A stretch of DNA of 57,007 nucleotides from Geofilum rhodophaeum. Lineage in GTDB: Bacteria > Bacteroidota > Bacteroidia > Bacteroidales > Marinilabiliaceae. The stretch is taken from assembly GCF_002210225.1 (NCBI RefSeq), contig NZ_MWUJ01000019.1, positions 1-57,007 on the forward strand, in the 5' to 3' direction. Under the pieces are notes generated by a model. That model was given only the letters and a program-made list of their open reading frames with translations, did not search any database and was not told the DNA's origin. How positions within the stretch are numbered: position 1 is the stretch's first letter; each line of letters starts with the position of its first letter. Shown piece after piece: positions 24,275-33,721 of the stretch. The position numbers and the translations under genes are program-made.

Positions 24275-27200
24275 TTACTCTTTCACCAATATCTGCCGAC
24301 TTACCGTTGACGTTTGAATTTCTTTTCCAGGCAAACGATAATTAAAACTAAGTGCATAGGTTCCATTCCCAAGGCTTGGAACATGGTTTACCTTCAAAAA
24401 ATCCTCTATCGCGGCATTTGATTTGCCTTTGGCAATCAACATATTAGCCAATTGATTCTTTAAATCCACAAAATCACCATCAACATACTTAGCTGCATTA
24501 AAATTTATCGCGCCTATATTAACCACTGATGGTCTGCCCCCTGATCCTAAATATTCATCAGTTAAAGTGATATTATTTGAATACAGAGCCAAGAGAACCA
24601 CTTTTTCCTGCACTGGAGGGTTTAAGGACTCCACTCCCAAATACTGTTTTAAAGCTTCATTTTCATAGATTAAATCCTTAACCTGGAAGTTATACCATTG
24701 AGTATTCCGATAATCAGGGACGATGCCGATAAGGTTCTGTTCCGATTGCGGCATATTGTGTTCAAAAAAATCGAACATCTCAGGGGTTTGGCCTGTCTCA
24801 TTAAGATTAGATACCACCCTGTATACATAAGGATAAAGTTGCCATTTACCACCCTCGAAATTTTTCACATTCTTCATCTTCTCCACAAAAGTATCGTAGG
24901 AGCTGGTTCTGAAATGGAGGGCATAAATCTGATCCTCTTCCAACAAGTCCAGAGAGCCTTCGGCCTGCTTTTTCTCAACAAAAAGCGAATCGGAGTCGCC
25001 AAGTCCGGTGGTGGTAGTGGCAATATTGTCGTTGAGCCCCGAAACAGTCTCCGGCACGTTCAAAATGGCCATGCGATAGACCTCGTCATTTTTAAAGGAG
25101 AACCCGGCAGTAGAAAAATTGATTTCCAAACGAATGTCGCTCCCAGCACTACGCGTGCTGTAAGCGAAAGAAGTATTTTGAGCCTTCCCATCACTGTCGG
25201 TCAGCCTCAAGGTTTGGGTATAACCTTCGGGAATGTCGGCAGAAAACAGGTAAGCATAGTTCTCAGTCACCAGCAAATAGCCCTGGTCGTACTCCTGAGA
25301 ATAGAAGTTGTACTGCCGATCAAGGGGGTAACTGTATTTTACGTGTTCAGGCAAAATATGATCGGGGCGATCTCCACTCGTAAAGGCCACTTCCTTTTCT
25401 TCAAATACCGGTTTCCCGTCGTAGCCCAGCACCTTGCTCCAGTTGCCTGTTACGCGTCGTTCAAAGCCCACTTTTGCTCGTACAACCAAGTCCCTCTGAC
25501 TTTCTAAGGCCTCCTCCGGATCCAGCACCAACACCCGGCCTTCTTCAGTAAATTCCTGGGCCCCCAAAATCTCCTCTCCTGTCTCTTTGTAATAGCATTT
25601 GAACTCTTCGAGGGTAACCCTGTACCAGGCTTTTTTCCCTTCAGCCTCTTCCACTTCCATCTCCAAGCCCACAGGAATGTTAAACACTGCCTGCGGTGCC
25701 ACAAAAACATTCACATCCTTCTCTCCGGTAGAAGGAGTCAACTGCGCGATAATTTCTTCGCCAAAAGGACTACCCCCCATCACTTTGCACTCATCTCCAA
25801 TTTCAAAATCGAAGTTGCACCTACCAGAAATTAAACCGCCCATAACACTGAACCGCCCCCCTACGGCACCCGAAAAATAGAAGGGATTGGGACCGGCACC
25901 CTCCAGCAAGGTACTGGCTGACAAATCCAAAATGCTGAATTTCCGGGTCGATCCAAAGACAGTGGCCTCCATCCCTATATCGGCCTCTACATAGGCCCAG
26001 GCTTGGGCGCGTGCGTACCAACCATTAATCCCCAAAGGAGGTTCACTTCCGGCACAATAAGCACTGGCTCCATAATTCTTCAACAAAAATTCAGCGCCCA
26101 TGCCCACCCCCATGCTGGCATAAAAAGGGGTCAACTTAGCTTTAAATCCGACTTGCAACGATTGCCCAAAAGCGATACCGCTGCCTTGGGCCATGTCGTA
26201 GGTCGAACGATTGTTCAACTTATCCTGCTTGGCCTGACTAAAGTTCTGTAACACCTTCTCGGGAGGACGCGGCAACTCCGGAATATTGTCGCCAATCATA
26301 AAATAACCATCAGTGCGTGCCAGGCCCAGAATCTCTACTCCCAGACGATCATTTGGCGTTCCCAGGTAGGCATGCCAGGAATCCTCCGCCATACGTATGG
26401 ATGCCCAGCCCATTCGATTGTTCTCCCCAACCCCTTTAATAAATCCGGCATTCAAATAGGAGTTTAGGTCGGCACTAAACACCTTGTGTGCAGCATCGTA
26501 CTCCATCAAAAGGGATGCTGTCAAAAACCCACTTTGGATGTTTTCAGGCACTTTCAAGTCGCTTTTGGCAGCCAATTCAATGGCCCCTCCGGTCTTTTCC
26601 AGCTTTTGTACGGCCCCATTAATGTTGTCGGCCAAATTCCCCCACTTATCCGGGGAGTCCATAAAGGTGGCATCACCTCTCAATTGCACAAAGTTGAGTC
26701 CCCCATGGTCATTAAACTGTATCTCAAAACCCACCTTAGCACTAAAGGCCGAAGGCACTCCAGCCATGCCAAACTTGGTAGAAGTCATAAAACCCATACC
26801 TACTTTCTTATCCGGGATATACCCAATCCCCGATAAGGACTTTCCAAAATCGCTGTCAATTTCTGGATTGTAGGTTTGTTGCATTCGGCGGTACAGCCCC
26901 CCTCCAAAACCATAAAAAGATATCGGTACCGGGGGTATAATAATCCCGGCAGCAGGGGAAGTCTCATAAAACACATCGGTCAAAAAATACCTGTAGTCGT
27001 CTTTCTTTCCAAAAACAGCAACGGCATCCAACTTAAACTTATCCAATAAAGTAAAAGTAACCTCCCCACGAAATCCACTGCCATACAACTCGTCTCCATT
27101 CTTAAATTCAACCGCCCCCAACACGCTGTAAGCATCGGAATTAAAATCAACAGAAATCTGATCTACACCAACTCTGTCGAACTTCCATTTTGCATAATCG

Positions 27201-28786
27201 CCATACAATTGAACGCCAGCTTCCCCGCCAAAAACATCGCTCAATTTTACTCCTCCTTTAAAACCCAAGCCGCCACCCTTTTCAGAAGTGAAGGGTGCTA
27301 TCTCCTCCAAATAAAGTTCAAAACCGGCCAACTCAGGGGATCTCAAATCCCCTGTTAGCGCCACTGACCCTATTTCGAAATAGGGGGCGGCCCTGCTGAT
27401 ACGCATATTTTCAAAGGGAATGTCAGGAATCTTCAATTTTTTAGCCCCATCACCCTTACCCAAGGCAGCGTTTATCGACAACAAGCCACAAGCATTTATC
27501 GTAGGATAAATGCCGCCGTCCTCAACAACAATTTCTACATACGAGTTGCGGTTCAAATCTACCGAAGCACCCAAAACAGGCAAATCAAACGCCCCGGATA
27601 TACCCACCTCAAATTCATAGCTGTTGGTACTGTGATTAAAACTGGCTTCATAGGGCAGGAGCGAATTTTTTCCGAAAGGGGGAATATTCATATCCCCCCA
27701 AAAAGAAAGGCCCGAGACCGCTCCTTTTAAAAGTTCCAACGAAAAGCCACTTAGTGAAAGGTCCCATTGCGTCTGGTCCAACAACTCACTGCTAAATATT
27801 TCACTATCGGTACTAACCTTTCCCGAAAAGCCATTCTGGTCCAAAATGACCTGCTCAAATCCAAGCATCAAACGATCTTGGATGGTGGGCCCCTGGCCCT
27901 CTGCAAGTTGCATATCCGGCTTCTTAAAAAAAGCGGGAAGCGTTACGCTTGCACTACTGATGGCTATCCCTTTCCATAAATTCCGAAGGGCCTCCTCCTC
28001 TTGCACGCCGTACCCATCAGGGAAACGTGCGGTAGTAGGAGTAAACACATCACTTTGATCCAGAGTTGCACCGTGTAAAGTAAAGACAAAACCGTCCAGT
28101 CCCGCAAAACCAAAGGACTGAGCAAAATCAAAGTCGACCGAAAAGTTATCAAAATCCTCAAAATAACCCTCGAAATCAGCTCTAAGCATGCCACCCGTGG
28201 GTTTCCCCAAAGCATCAACCGGCTTAATCTTTGCAGAATCGACCAATAGGACCATGTTTGCATAAAAAGACTCAACCCCTTCACACCCAAAATTCACCCG
28301 GGTTCCCTCATTAAAGACCAAAGCCAGCTCAGACCCCATTCTTCTGCTGACAGGGGTAATCAACTCCAGCATCCCTGTTGTTCCCAGACCCTTCTGCCCC
28401 TCCACATCTACATAACCTTCAAAAGCAACAGGCTGTCCATCGTCTTTAAACCGAAAAGCACAAGAGGCCAGCACCCGATTCCTATCGGTTTCTTTATTAT
28501 AGGAGAGTTCCCGAATAATCAGCTCATACTCGCCTTTGCGAATGCCTACCGGCAACGTTACCACACCATCTTCAAACAAATCGGAAATTGCATCAATGTA
28601 AGCTCCGGTCTGCTGAACCGTTTCCATCGCTGCCAAAGCTGCAGCAACTTTTTCCTCATTAAGCAGCTCCTTTTGTTTTACCCGTGCCAACAAATTGTCA
28701 TGTGTAGAAGATGCAAAGCTTACAGTCCCCCCAAAAATGTGCAGGGTTAAAACAAGCAGCCAGAAAAGATTAGAAAATAAGCGCAT
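24275..28786 (-). CDS. Very large exported beta-rich protein of unknown function
   Basis: This protein of about 1,503 residues starts, in my view, at the ATG at 28786 (MRLFSNLFWLLVLTLHIFGG), which gives a clean signal peptide. The longer reading from 28816 uses TTG and adds ten residues without sense. I recognise no domain. The sequence alternates short amphipathic strands with Gly/Asn turns over most of its length (for example GFRGEVTFTLLDKFKLDAVA, GLGFKGGVKLSDVFGGEAGV), like a beta-solenoid or a large sheet protein. There is a hydrophobic Gly-rich region (SFYGFGGGLYRRM). No T9SS tail is evident. The last 190 residues or so are encoded by visibly more AT-rich DNA. It lies 30 bp after the HEAT-like gene. 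It could be a scaffold or an outer-membrane-associated part of the adhesin/effector system. Confidence 0.75.
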   Translation of the reverse strand: MRLFSNLFWLLVLTLHIFGGTVSFASSTHDNLLARVKQKELLNEEKVAAALAAMETVQQTGAYIDAISDLFEDGVVTLPVGIRKGEYELIIRELSYNKETDRNRVLASCAFRFKDDGQPVAFEGYVDVEGQKGLGTTGMLELITPVSRRMGSELALVFNEGTRVNFGCEGVESFYANMVLLVDSAKIKPVDALGKPTGGMLRADFEGYFEDFDNFSVDFDFAQSFGFAGLDGFVFTLHGATLDQSDVFTPTTARFPDGYGVQEEEALRNLWKGIAISSASVTLPAFFKKPDMQLAEGQGPTIQDRLMLGFEQVILDQNGFSGKVSTDSEIFSSELLDQTQWDLSLSGFSLELLKGAVSGLSFWGDMNIPPFGKNSLLPYEASFNHSTNSYEFEVGISGAFDLPVLGASVDLNRNSYVEIVVEDGGIYPTINACGLLSINAALGKGDGAKKLKIPDIPFENMRISRAAPYFEIGSVALTGDLRSPELAGFELYLEEIAPFTSEKGGGLGFKGGVKLSDVFGGEAGVQLYGDYAKWKFDRVGVDQISVDFNSDAYSVLGAVEFKNGDELYGSGFRGEVTFTLLDKFKLDAVAVFGKKDDYRYFLTDVFYETSPAAGIIIPPVPISFYGFGGGLYRRMQQTYNPEIDSDFGKSLSGIGYIPDKKVGMGFMTSTKFGMAGVPSAFSAKVGFEIQFNDHGGLNFVQLRGDATFMDSPDKWGNLADNINGAVQKLEKTGGAIELAAKSDLKVPENIQSGFLTASLLMEYDAAHKVFSADLNSYLNAGFIKGVGENNRMGWASIRMAEDSWHAYLGTPNDRLGVEILGLARTDGYFMIGDNIPELPRPPEKVLQNFSQAKQDKLNNRSTYDMAQGSGIAFGQSLQVGFKAKLTPFYASMGVGMGAEFLLKNYGASAYCAGSEPPLGINGWYARAQAWAYVEADIGMEATVFGSTRKFSILDLSASTLLEGAGPNPFYFSGAVGGRFSVMGGLISGRCNFDFEIGDECKVMGGSPFGEEIIAQLTPSTGEKDVNVFVAPQAVFNIPVGLEMEVEEAEGKKAWYRVTLEEFKCYYKETGEEILGAQEFTEEGRVLVLDPEEALESQRDLVVRAKVGFERRVTGNWSKVLGYDGKPVFEEKEVAFTSGDRPDHILPEHVKYSYPLDRQYNFYSQEYDQGYLLVTENYAYLFSADIPEGYTQTLRLTDSDGKAQNTSFAYSTRSAGSDIRLEINFSTAGFSFKNDEVYRMAILNVPETVSGLNDNIATTTTGLGDSDSLFVEKKQAEGSLDLLEEDQIYALHFRTSSYDTFVEKMKNVKNFEGGKWQLYPYVYRVVSNLNETGQTPEMFDFFEHNMPQSEQNLIGIVPDYRNTQWYNFQVKDLIYENEALKQYLGVESLNPPVQEKVVLLALYSNNITLTDEYLGSGGRPSVVNIGAINFNAAKYVDGDFVDLKNQLANMLIAKGKSNAAIEDFLKVNHVPSLGNGTYALSFNYRLPGKEIQTSTVSRQILVKE

Positions 28787-28816
28787 AACCGGGTTCAGGT
28801 TAACAATGTCATTCAA

Positions 28817-29713
28817 TTAAAATCGTTCGTTATTCACCACATAATCGGGGTGTCGCTCAAACCAAATACGGGCGGCGGAGAGTGCTGCCTCGTAATCATT
28901 GGTAACCAAAGTCCCCAGAGCACTTACCCTCAACGGAAAGTCTTTTATCACAGGAGCCACCAACTCCAAAATTCGATAACCACAAAGCATCGCACCTTCG
29001 TTATCCGGATCAGCAGAAGAACAAAGGGGCTCATTGCTGTTAAGGTAAGTAACACATAAATCCACGATGGTTTTGTGACGGGTGTAAATCATTTCAGGAA
29101 CCGCATATTCCACAAACTCGTTGCTGAGCGTCATTTGCTCAAAAGTCTGAAGGCAAAAAGCAACACTGTTTGAATTACCCATCCTGGCCAAAGCCAAATT
29201 CATGTACCAACGGTCCCTGGCCACAAGGTCGGACTGCAGCAAATACCGATTCATCAATTCCTTGCCGGCTTCCACATATCCGGCCAACATCAGCAAGTGC
29301 TGTCGGTGAGGCAAGCGCGGTTTTCTAATTAACGTTTCCAACAGATCATGAGCCGGAGGCGAAAAATCTGACTTATCAAAACCCTGCAACCAAATTATAT
29401 TTTGCCCCACCACACTCCCATCTTCATCATTACAGCCCTGAAGCAAGGTCATAACAAAGGGGTCGCGTGCAGCTGAAGGCAGCTGAAGACCCTTGCGGTA
29501 AATCAAGTAATAAGCTTTTTGCCGAACCTGCGACAAAGAATCTTGCAAATAAGGAAGCATCTGAGGTAAAAGCGACTCGCTTTGAGCCAGGAGTTCTTGT
29601 TCTGTTTCAAAATCAGAATGGCCAGACAAGCGGAAGTCATCCATATAGGCATTCACCTGTCCGTTAACAGAAAGGCTCCAAAGAAAAAGGGCGATCAGGT
29701 ATAAGTGTTTCAT
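28817..29713 (-). CDS. Exported HEAT-repeat-like protein, first gene of the adhesin/effector operon
   Basis: This 298-residue protein has a signal peptide (MKHLYLIALFLWSLSVNGQ). The rest is alpha-helical with paired helices in the style of HEAT/Armadillo repeats (LLPQMLPYLQDSLSQVRQKA, DLLETLIRKPRLPHRQHLLM, ALGTLVTNDYEAALSAARIW), that is, units of about 35-40 residues from about residue 35 to 290. Such solenoids bind proteins, and catalysis is unlikely. It heads the six-gene run, and a candidate promoter lies 29-60 bp upstream, so I take it as the operon's first gene. Its partner in the periplasm or at the outer membrane is unknown. Confidence 0.75.
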   Translation of the reverse strand: MKHLYLIALFLWSLSVNGQVNAYMDDFRLSGHSDFETEQELLAQSESLLPQMLPYLQDSLSQVRQKAYYLIYRKGLQLPSAARDPFVMTLLQGCNDEDGSVVGQNIIWLQGFDKSDFSPPAHDLLETLIRKPRLPHRQHLLMLAGYVEAGKELMNRYLLQSDLVARDRWYMNLALARMGNSNSVAFCLQTFEQMTLSNEFVEYAVPEMIYTRHKTIVDLCVTYLNSNEPLCSSADPDNEGAMLCGYRILELVAPVIKDFPLRVSALGTLVTNDYEAALSAARIWFERHPDYVVNNERF

Positions 29714-29741
29714 ACGTTAAGGGAAAGGTGCATAACAGATA

Positions 29742-29773
29742 CAAATATTAAGTATTATTTTAATTTTTCCAAA
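29742..29773 (-). promoter_or_regulatory. Candidate promoter of the adhesin/effector operon
   Basis: On the minus strand TTTG at 29770-29773 is followed, after 19 bp, by TAATATTTG at 29742-29750. This is close to the Bacteroidota pattern TTTG-N19-21-TAnnTTTG, with one extra base in the -7 box. It lies between the terminator behind the GH26 gene and the first gene of the run. Confidence 0.45.
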
Positions 29774-29806
29774 CACCCTCATTAACAATAAAGTCAATTA
29801 AACAAC

Positions 29807-29830
29807 AAAAGGCTGCAACAGCAACCTTTT
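29807..29830 (-). terminator. Terminator after the GH26 gene
   Basis: The arms AAAAGGCTGC and GCAACCTTTT pair with one mismatch around an AACA loop, and on the minus strand the stem runs into TTTTGTTGTTT. It separates the polysaccharide locus from the adhesin/effector operon. Confidence 0.6.
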
Positions 29831-29890
29831 GAATAACAGTTAGAAAATACAATTTAGATTCAATCCAACTTTAAGCATTTACGCGTCTGA

Positions 29891-31285
29891 CTATTTCAAA
29901 CTGGGGAGATCCTCCCGCCACAGCACGTCGGCATGCGCAGCGGCATCCTGCCACCAAGCCACATCGGCGTGTTCGTGACTGCTTCCGGCAAAAGCCTCGG
30001 AACCGGGATTTAAGGTGCGATGGTAATCGTACCATGGCATGAAGTAAGACCAGGAAGCACCAGCTTCCCACTGCTTAGAAAAGGACGCTGAAGAGCCAAA
30101 CTCACTCAAAGTCACCATCTTATTGGGGTACTCGGCCTGAATGGAAGCAAACTGTGCAGCGATATCGCTGCCTGAACCATTGTTGTAGATATCGCGCCCC
30201 ACTATATCAACGTAGGCATCGCCCGGGTAAAAGGCAGCGTCTTTGGTCTGGGTAGTCCACACCCACAAAAGGTTGTTGAGACCACGCGACTCAAAATACT
30301 CAAACATATGTATCCATAAAGCCTTGTAGTTGTCGGCACCTCCGGCACCCCACCAAAACCAGGCGGTACCATTGTTGTATTCATAAATGTTGCCGGCGGC
30401 TTCGTGCAAGGGACGCCACAGCACCGGGATGTTCTTCTCTTTAAGCAACAAGAGGTAATCGGCCATCTCAGCCAAATCGGCCTGTAAGACTTCATGCTCC
30501 CAGTTGCCCTCTGTAAGCGCATTACCCGGTCTAAAGACTGTTTCCTCAGTTTTATAGGTGTAGGTAAAGGGATCGCTAACCACCGACTCGGTTTTAGGCA
30601 CCACCCAGTGCCAACCTGCTCCAACCAGCCCGTTAGCCAACCACCAGTCTTCCAAAAACTGGGTGTGGTTATAATCAATCCAGTTCGCGGGAGAGTGATT
30701 CAAATGACCATAGTCCACCGTTGTCATAGCCGGCCACTTTCCGGTATGCAGATGCACCCATTCCGCTTCGTTAATGTTCCACGACACATTAGACATCGTT
30801 CCTGAAAGGGACTTCTTGCCGTACTGTTCCTTCAGGTAGTTGTACACCTTTACGACCTCCGGACTGGGGTTCGCTACCACCGGCTGCTCATCGGGTGCCA
30901 CCACCTGCACTGCTTTGGTGGTAAAAGAGAATGAAAAAGCATTTTCTAAAGCCACGCCAAAACTGTTCACCACCGCACCGGCAGGTACCTGCACGGTATA
31001 GGTCCGACCTGCTTCCAATACCAAAACCAGTTCCAGGGTGGTAAGCGACAAGTTGGAAACCCGGACTTCCACCGCCTCATTGTTTACGGTAATATTGTAT
31101 GGAGAGGCAGGTGTAATCACTTCATCAAAGCGAAGCTGAATCACCTGATCCGACAAAACATCCACAGCTTGATCGGCGGGGGAGGTACTCAATAAAACGG
31201 GGGCCTCATGCTGCTCCTGCTTCTTATCGTCACAGGCTGCAGCAGTCAAAGCCAAGGCTAAAATGATATAAACAAATTTTTTCAT
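29891..31285 (-). CDS. GH26 endo-beta-mannanase-like lipoprotein
   Basis: This protein of about 464 residues is best started at the ATG at 31285 (MKKFVYIILALALTAAACDD), a lipoprotein signal. The longer frame adds nine residues in front. Residues about 28-125 form a bacterial Ig-like domain (TSPADQAVDVLSDQVIQLRF...FSFTTKA). The rest is a family 26 glycoside hydrolase: GTMSNVSWN, WHWVVP, the acid/base Glu in WRPLHEAAG (residue 295 from this start), the nucleophile Glu in TLSEFGSS (395), and WSYFMPWYDYH. GH26 enzymes mostly cut beta-1,4-mannan, though some act on mixed-linkage glucan or xylan. It closes the SusC/SusD locus, so it probably acts at the cell surface to make oligosaccharides for import. 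Confidence 0.9.
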   Translation of the reverse strand: MKKFVYIILALALTAAACDDKKQEQHEAPVLLSTSPADQAVDVLSDQVIQLRFDEVITPASPYNITVNNEAVEVRVSNLSLTTLELVLVLEAGRTYTVQVPAGAVVNSFGVALENAFSFSFTTKAVQVVAPDEQPVVANPSPEVVKVYNYLKEQYGKKSLSGTMSNVSWNINEAEWVHLHTGKWPAMTTVDYGHLNHSPANWIDYNHTQFLEDWWLANGLVGAGWHWVVPKTESVVSDPFTYTYKTEETVFRPGNALTEGNWEHEVLQADLAEMADYLLLLKEKNIPVLWRPLHEAAGNIYEYNNGTAWFWWGAGGADNYKALWIHMFEYFESRGLNNLLWVWTTQTKDAAFYPGDAYVDIVGRDIYNNGSGSDIAAQFASIQAEYPNKMVTLSEFGSSASFSKQWEAGASWSYFMPWYDYHRTLNPGSEAFAGSSHEHADVAWWQDAAAHADVLWREDLPSLK

Positions 31286-31369
31286 ACTGTTGCATAAAAT
31301 GTTCAATGGCAAAAATAACAGGAGCAGAAGCTTTTCCCTAGTACAATTTCGTCATTGTGCGATAAAAAA

Positions 31370-31392
31370 AGCCACCCCTTAGCGGAGTGGCT
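31370..31392 (-). terminator. Hairpin between the IPT-repeat lipoprotein and GH26 genes
   Basis: AGCCACCCC and GGAGTGGCT pair with one mismatch around a short loop. On the minus strand the stem is followed by TTTTTTTAT. It could end most transcripts after the IPT-repeat gene and lower expression of GH26, or act as a 3' end stabiliser. Confidence 0.65.
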
Positions 31393-31419
31393 CTTTTATA
31401 ATTAAATTCCAATGGCCGG

Positions 31420-33699
31420 TTATTTCAGGGCAATCTTAGTTAATGTTAACGCATCACCAGTCACCACCAATCCTCCATTCGCCACAAGGTCGTCCACATC
31501 AGCTTGAGTCAGGGTGTACGCCAAACTTGTATCGCCTGGCCCAAAATCAAATTGAGCTGTCTCCGGAGTAGGTAAGTTACCCCATCCTTCACCATGTCTA
31601 AGAGATATACATGCCCAGTCTTTTCCCTCATTCACAGTAAAGGTGAAATAGAGAGTCTGTCCCGCTTTTACAGTTGACCAATCGAAAGCTCCATAAGCTA
31701 AGTCTTGGTTTCCTGCCCATCCTGCATTATCAAAAGAACCTTCCCAAATTGCTTTTGGTGCAGAATAATCCTTCACCCAGGAAATAGACGAAACAATCAT
31801 ACCATCACCCTGCAGGATGATCGAATACCCCCAATCACTGTAAGGGAACATCGACAAGGGAAGATCAATGTAATCGGCAGCAGCCACATCGGCAGCATGA
31901 CCGTCAGCTGAGCCATCGTATTGAGGTTCCCAGTGACCATTAAACGCCTTAAACTGGGGCGCATCGTTGGTTTTGGTGTATCTGATACGCACCACGGCAT
32001 CTTCCGGTGCACCCGAGAAATCTACATTCAACTCATAGTTGGTACTCCAGGCTGTCAAATCAACTGGAGTATTGTACAGAATGGTTTCTACTTCTCCGGC
32101 TGCAACAACACTAATCGTATAATCCACGTTGGTTTCGTCCGACACCAAGGTGATTACATTATCCCCTACATTGACGCCCACAGCCACGTAAAGCACGGTT
32201 CCTACAAGCAAATATGGGGTCTCGACACCATTGAGCAACACATTGGTCAGACTCTCTCCATTAACAACAGAGCATTCCAGTAAATTCCCTATCGTGGTGG
32301 ATTCCTCAGCAAATTCAGAAATCGCAGCAAAGGTATAGGCATTGATTACAATACTTCCGGCTGCAACGGTCTCCCCGTTGTCCATAACCAAAGTCACGTC
32401 ACCGGTTTCGGCTGCAAGTGGCACAGTAACCAGGAAGCCGCTTCCACCAGCTGTGGCCACTGCTTCCAGGTCGCCAAAGAGCACAGTTTTCACCCTGTTT
32501 CCGAGGGTTGAAACAACATCGAGCTCATCAAGCGGCGTAGCATCGGCAGGAAGCTCGGCCACAGGCTTCAGCGTCTCAAAACCATCCACAGTGACGGTGG
32601 CACCATTGGCCAGTATCAAGGTGATAAGACCACTTTGTGCAGCTTCCGTTACGGTCAGATTAATCTTTCCATCCTGAGTAGCCGATACCTCGGTTTCCTC
32701 TCCATTGGTAAAGGCAGCCTTAGTCACCAAATCAAGATCGCTTCCGCTCAAGACCAGCGCCTCACCCACTCCGTAAGCCTCCTTCATCTCCTCAATAACA
32801 GCGCTTGGCTTTACAAAAGCAAGATCACCTAAAGCTACTTCCAGACCGGAATAAGCAACCAGACTGGCGGCACCATCTTTGGCTGTTGCCGGGACCTCCA
32901 AAGTCAATGATTTGGCATCCTCGGCCACCTCAAATTCCACCACCTCTGCATCGACAAAACGAACACTGGCCACCAGGTCCAGATCGGCACCGGAAATGCT
33001 CATAGTATTACCCGCTTTCGGGGTCTCGGGACTGTGTTCCGAAAAAGAGGGAAGCGTAACCGCCAGTTCCTCTTCACTGTAAACCCAGGCAGGAATTTCC
33101 TCGCCATCAGAAAGCAAATCCGCCCCATCAGAAACAATGACCTTCCCGGATTGCGCAGTGATCGGCACTTTAACTTCAATCTTAGCACGTGTTTGCGACT
33201 CAAAATCAGCTTTCAGCACGTGAATCCCGTCGGCAAAAATCACTTCTTCCACGGTGTTAAGATAGTCGCCTTGAATCGACAATACAGCACCCGCCTTAAT
33301 GGCAAGAGGGGTCATACCCGAGATAGAAATGGGTTCAGAAAACCCAATAGGTGTTTTGGTTGTGATTTTCCCTTCCGGGGTATTCAGAACAATCACACCC
33401 GGCTGGGCCGTTTGCGGAATGATAATCCGTATTTCATACGCTCCAACTTTAGTGATTTCTGTAATGCCCTCGGCACCCGGCAAATCTATGCTGGTCACCT
33501 TGTCCAGGTTGGTTCCAATGAAGCGGAGCTCTCCCCCACGCATGGCGGGGGAGGGACCAAAGGCATTCAAAGCAATGTCGCCTGCTTTAATCTGGTTGGT
33601 ATCCAAGTCCTCCCCTTCATCACAAGAGGAAAGAGTGGCACCAAACACCAGAAGACACATCAGCAGCAATGCCGACCAACTATATGTTTTCTTCTTCAT
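31420..33699 (-). CDS. IPT/TIG-repeat surface lipoprotein of the polysaccharide locus
   Basis: This 759-residue lipoprotein (signal LLLMCLLVFGATLSSC) has a chain of IPT/TIG-like Ig modules from about residue 45 to 530. They are recognisable by the recurring pattern of a GxxLxxV start and a VPxTAxxGxVxV ending (for example MSISGADLDLVASVRF, VPITAQSGKVIV). The last 200 residues hold two beta-sandwich units resembling carbohydrate-binding modules (DLTAWSTNYELNVDFSG, WEGSFDNAGWAGNQDL). It lies between the SusD-linked glycan-binding protein and GH26, so I infer surface glycan capture with the IPT modules as a long spacer. No catalytic residues are evident. Confidence 0.82.
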   Translation of the reverse strand: MKKKTYSWSALLLMCLLVFGATLSSCDEGEDLDTNQIKAGDIALNAFGPSPAMRGGELRFIGTNLDKVTSIDLPGAEGITEITKVGAYEIRIIIPQTAQPGVIVLNTPEGKITTKTPIGFSEPISISGMTPLAIKAGAVLSIQGDYLNTVEEVIFADGIHVLKADFESQTRAKIEVKVPITAQSGKVIVSDGADLLSDGEEIPAWVYSEEELAVTLPSFSEHSPETPKAGNTMSISGADLDLVASVRFVDAEVVEFEVAEDAKSLTLEVPATAKDGAASLVAYSGLEVALGDLAFVKPSAVIEEMKEAYGVGEALVLSGSDLDLVTKAAFTNGEETEVSATQDGKINLTVTEAAQSGLITLILANGATVTVDGFETLKPVAELPADATPLDELDVVSTLGNRVKTVLFGDLEAVATAGGSGFLVTVPLAAETGDVTLVMDNGETVAAGSIVINAYTFAAISEFAEESTTIGNLLECSVVNGESLTNVLLNGVETPYLLVGTVLYVAVGVNVGDNVITLVSDETNVDYTISVVAAGEVETILYNTPVDLTAWSTNYELNVDFSGAPEDAVVRIRYTKTNDAPQFKAFNGHWEPQYDGSADGHAADVAAADYIDLPLSMFPYSDWGYSIILQGDGMIVSSISWVKDYSAPKAIWEGSFDNAGWAGNQDLAYGAFDWSTVKAGQTLYFTFTVNEGKDWACISLRHGEGWGNLPTPETAQFDFGPGDTSLAYTLTQADVDDLVANGGLVVTGDALTLTKIALK

Positions 33700-33721
33700 A
33701 ATTCAATATTTTTTTAGTCAA

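Noticed and set aside
28787-28816. TTG start for the 1,500-residue protein
   Set aside because: The ten extra residues have no role, and the ATG at 28786 begins directly with a good signal peptide.
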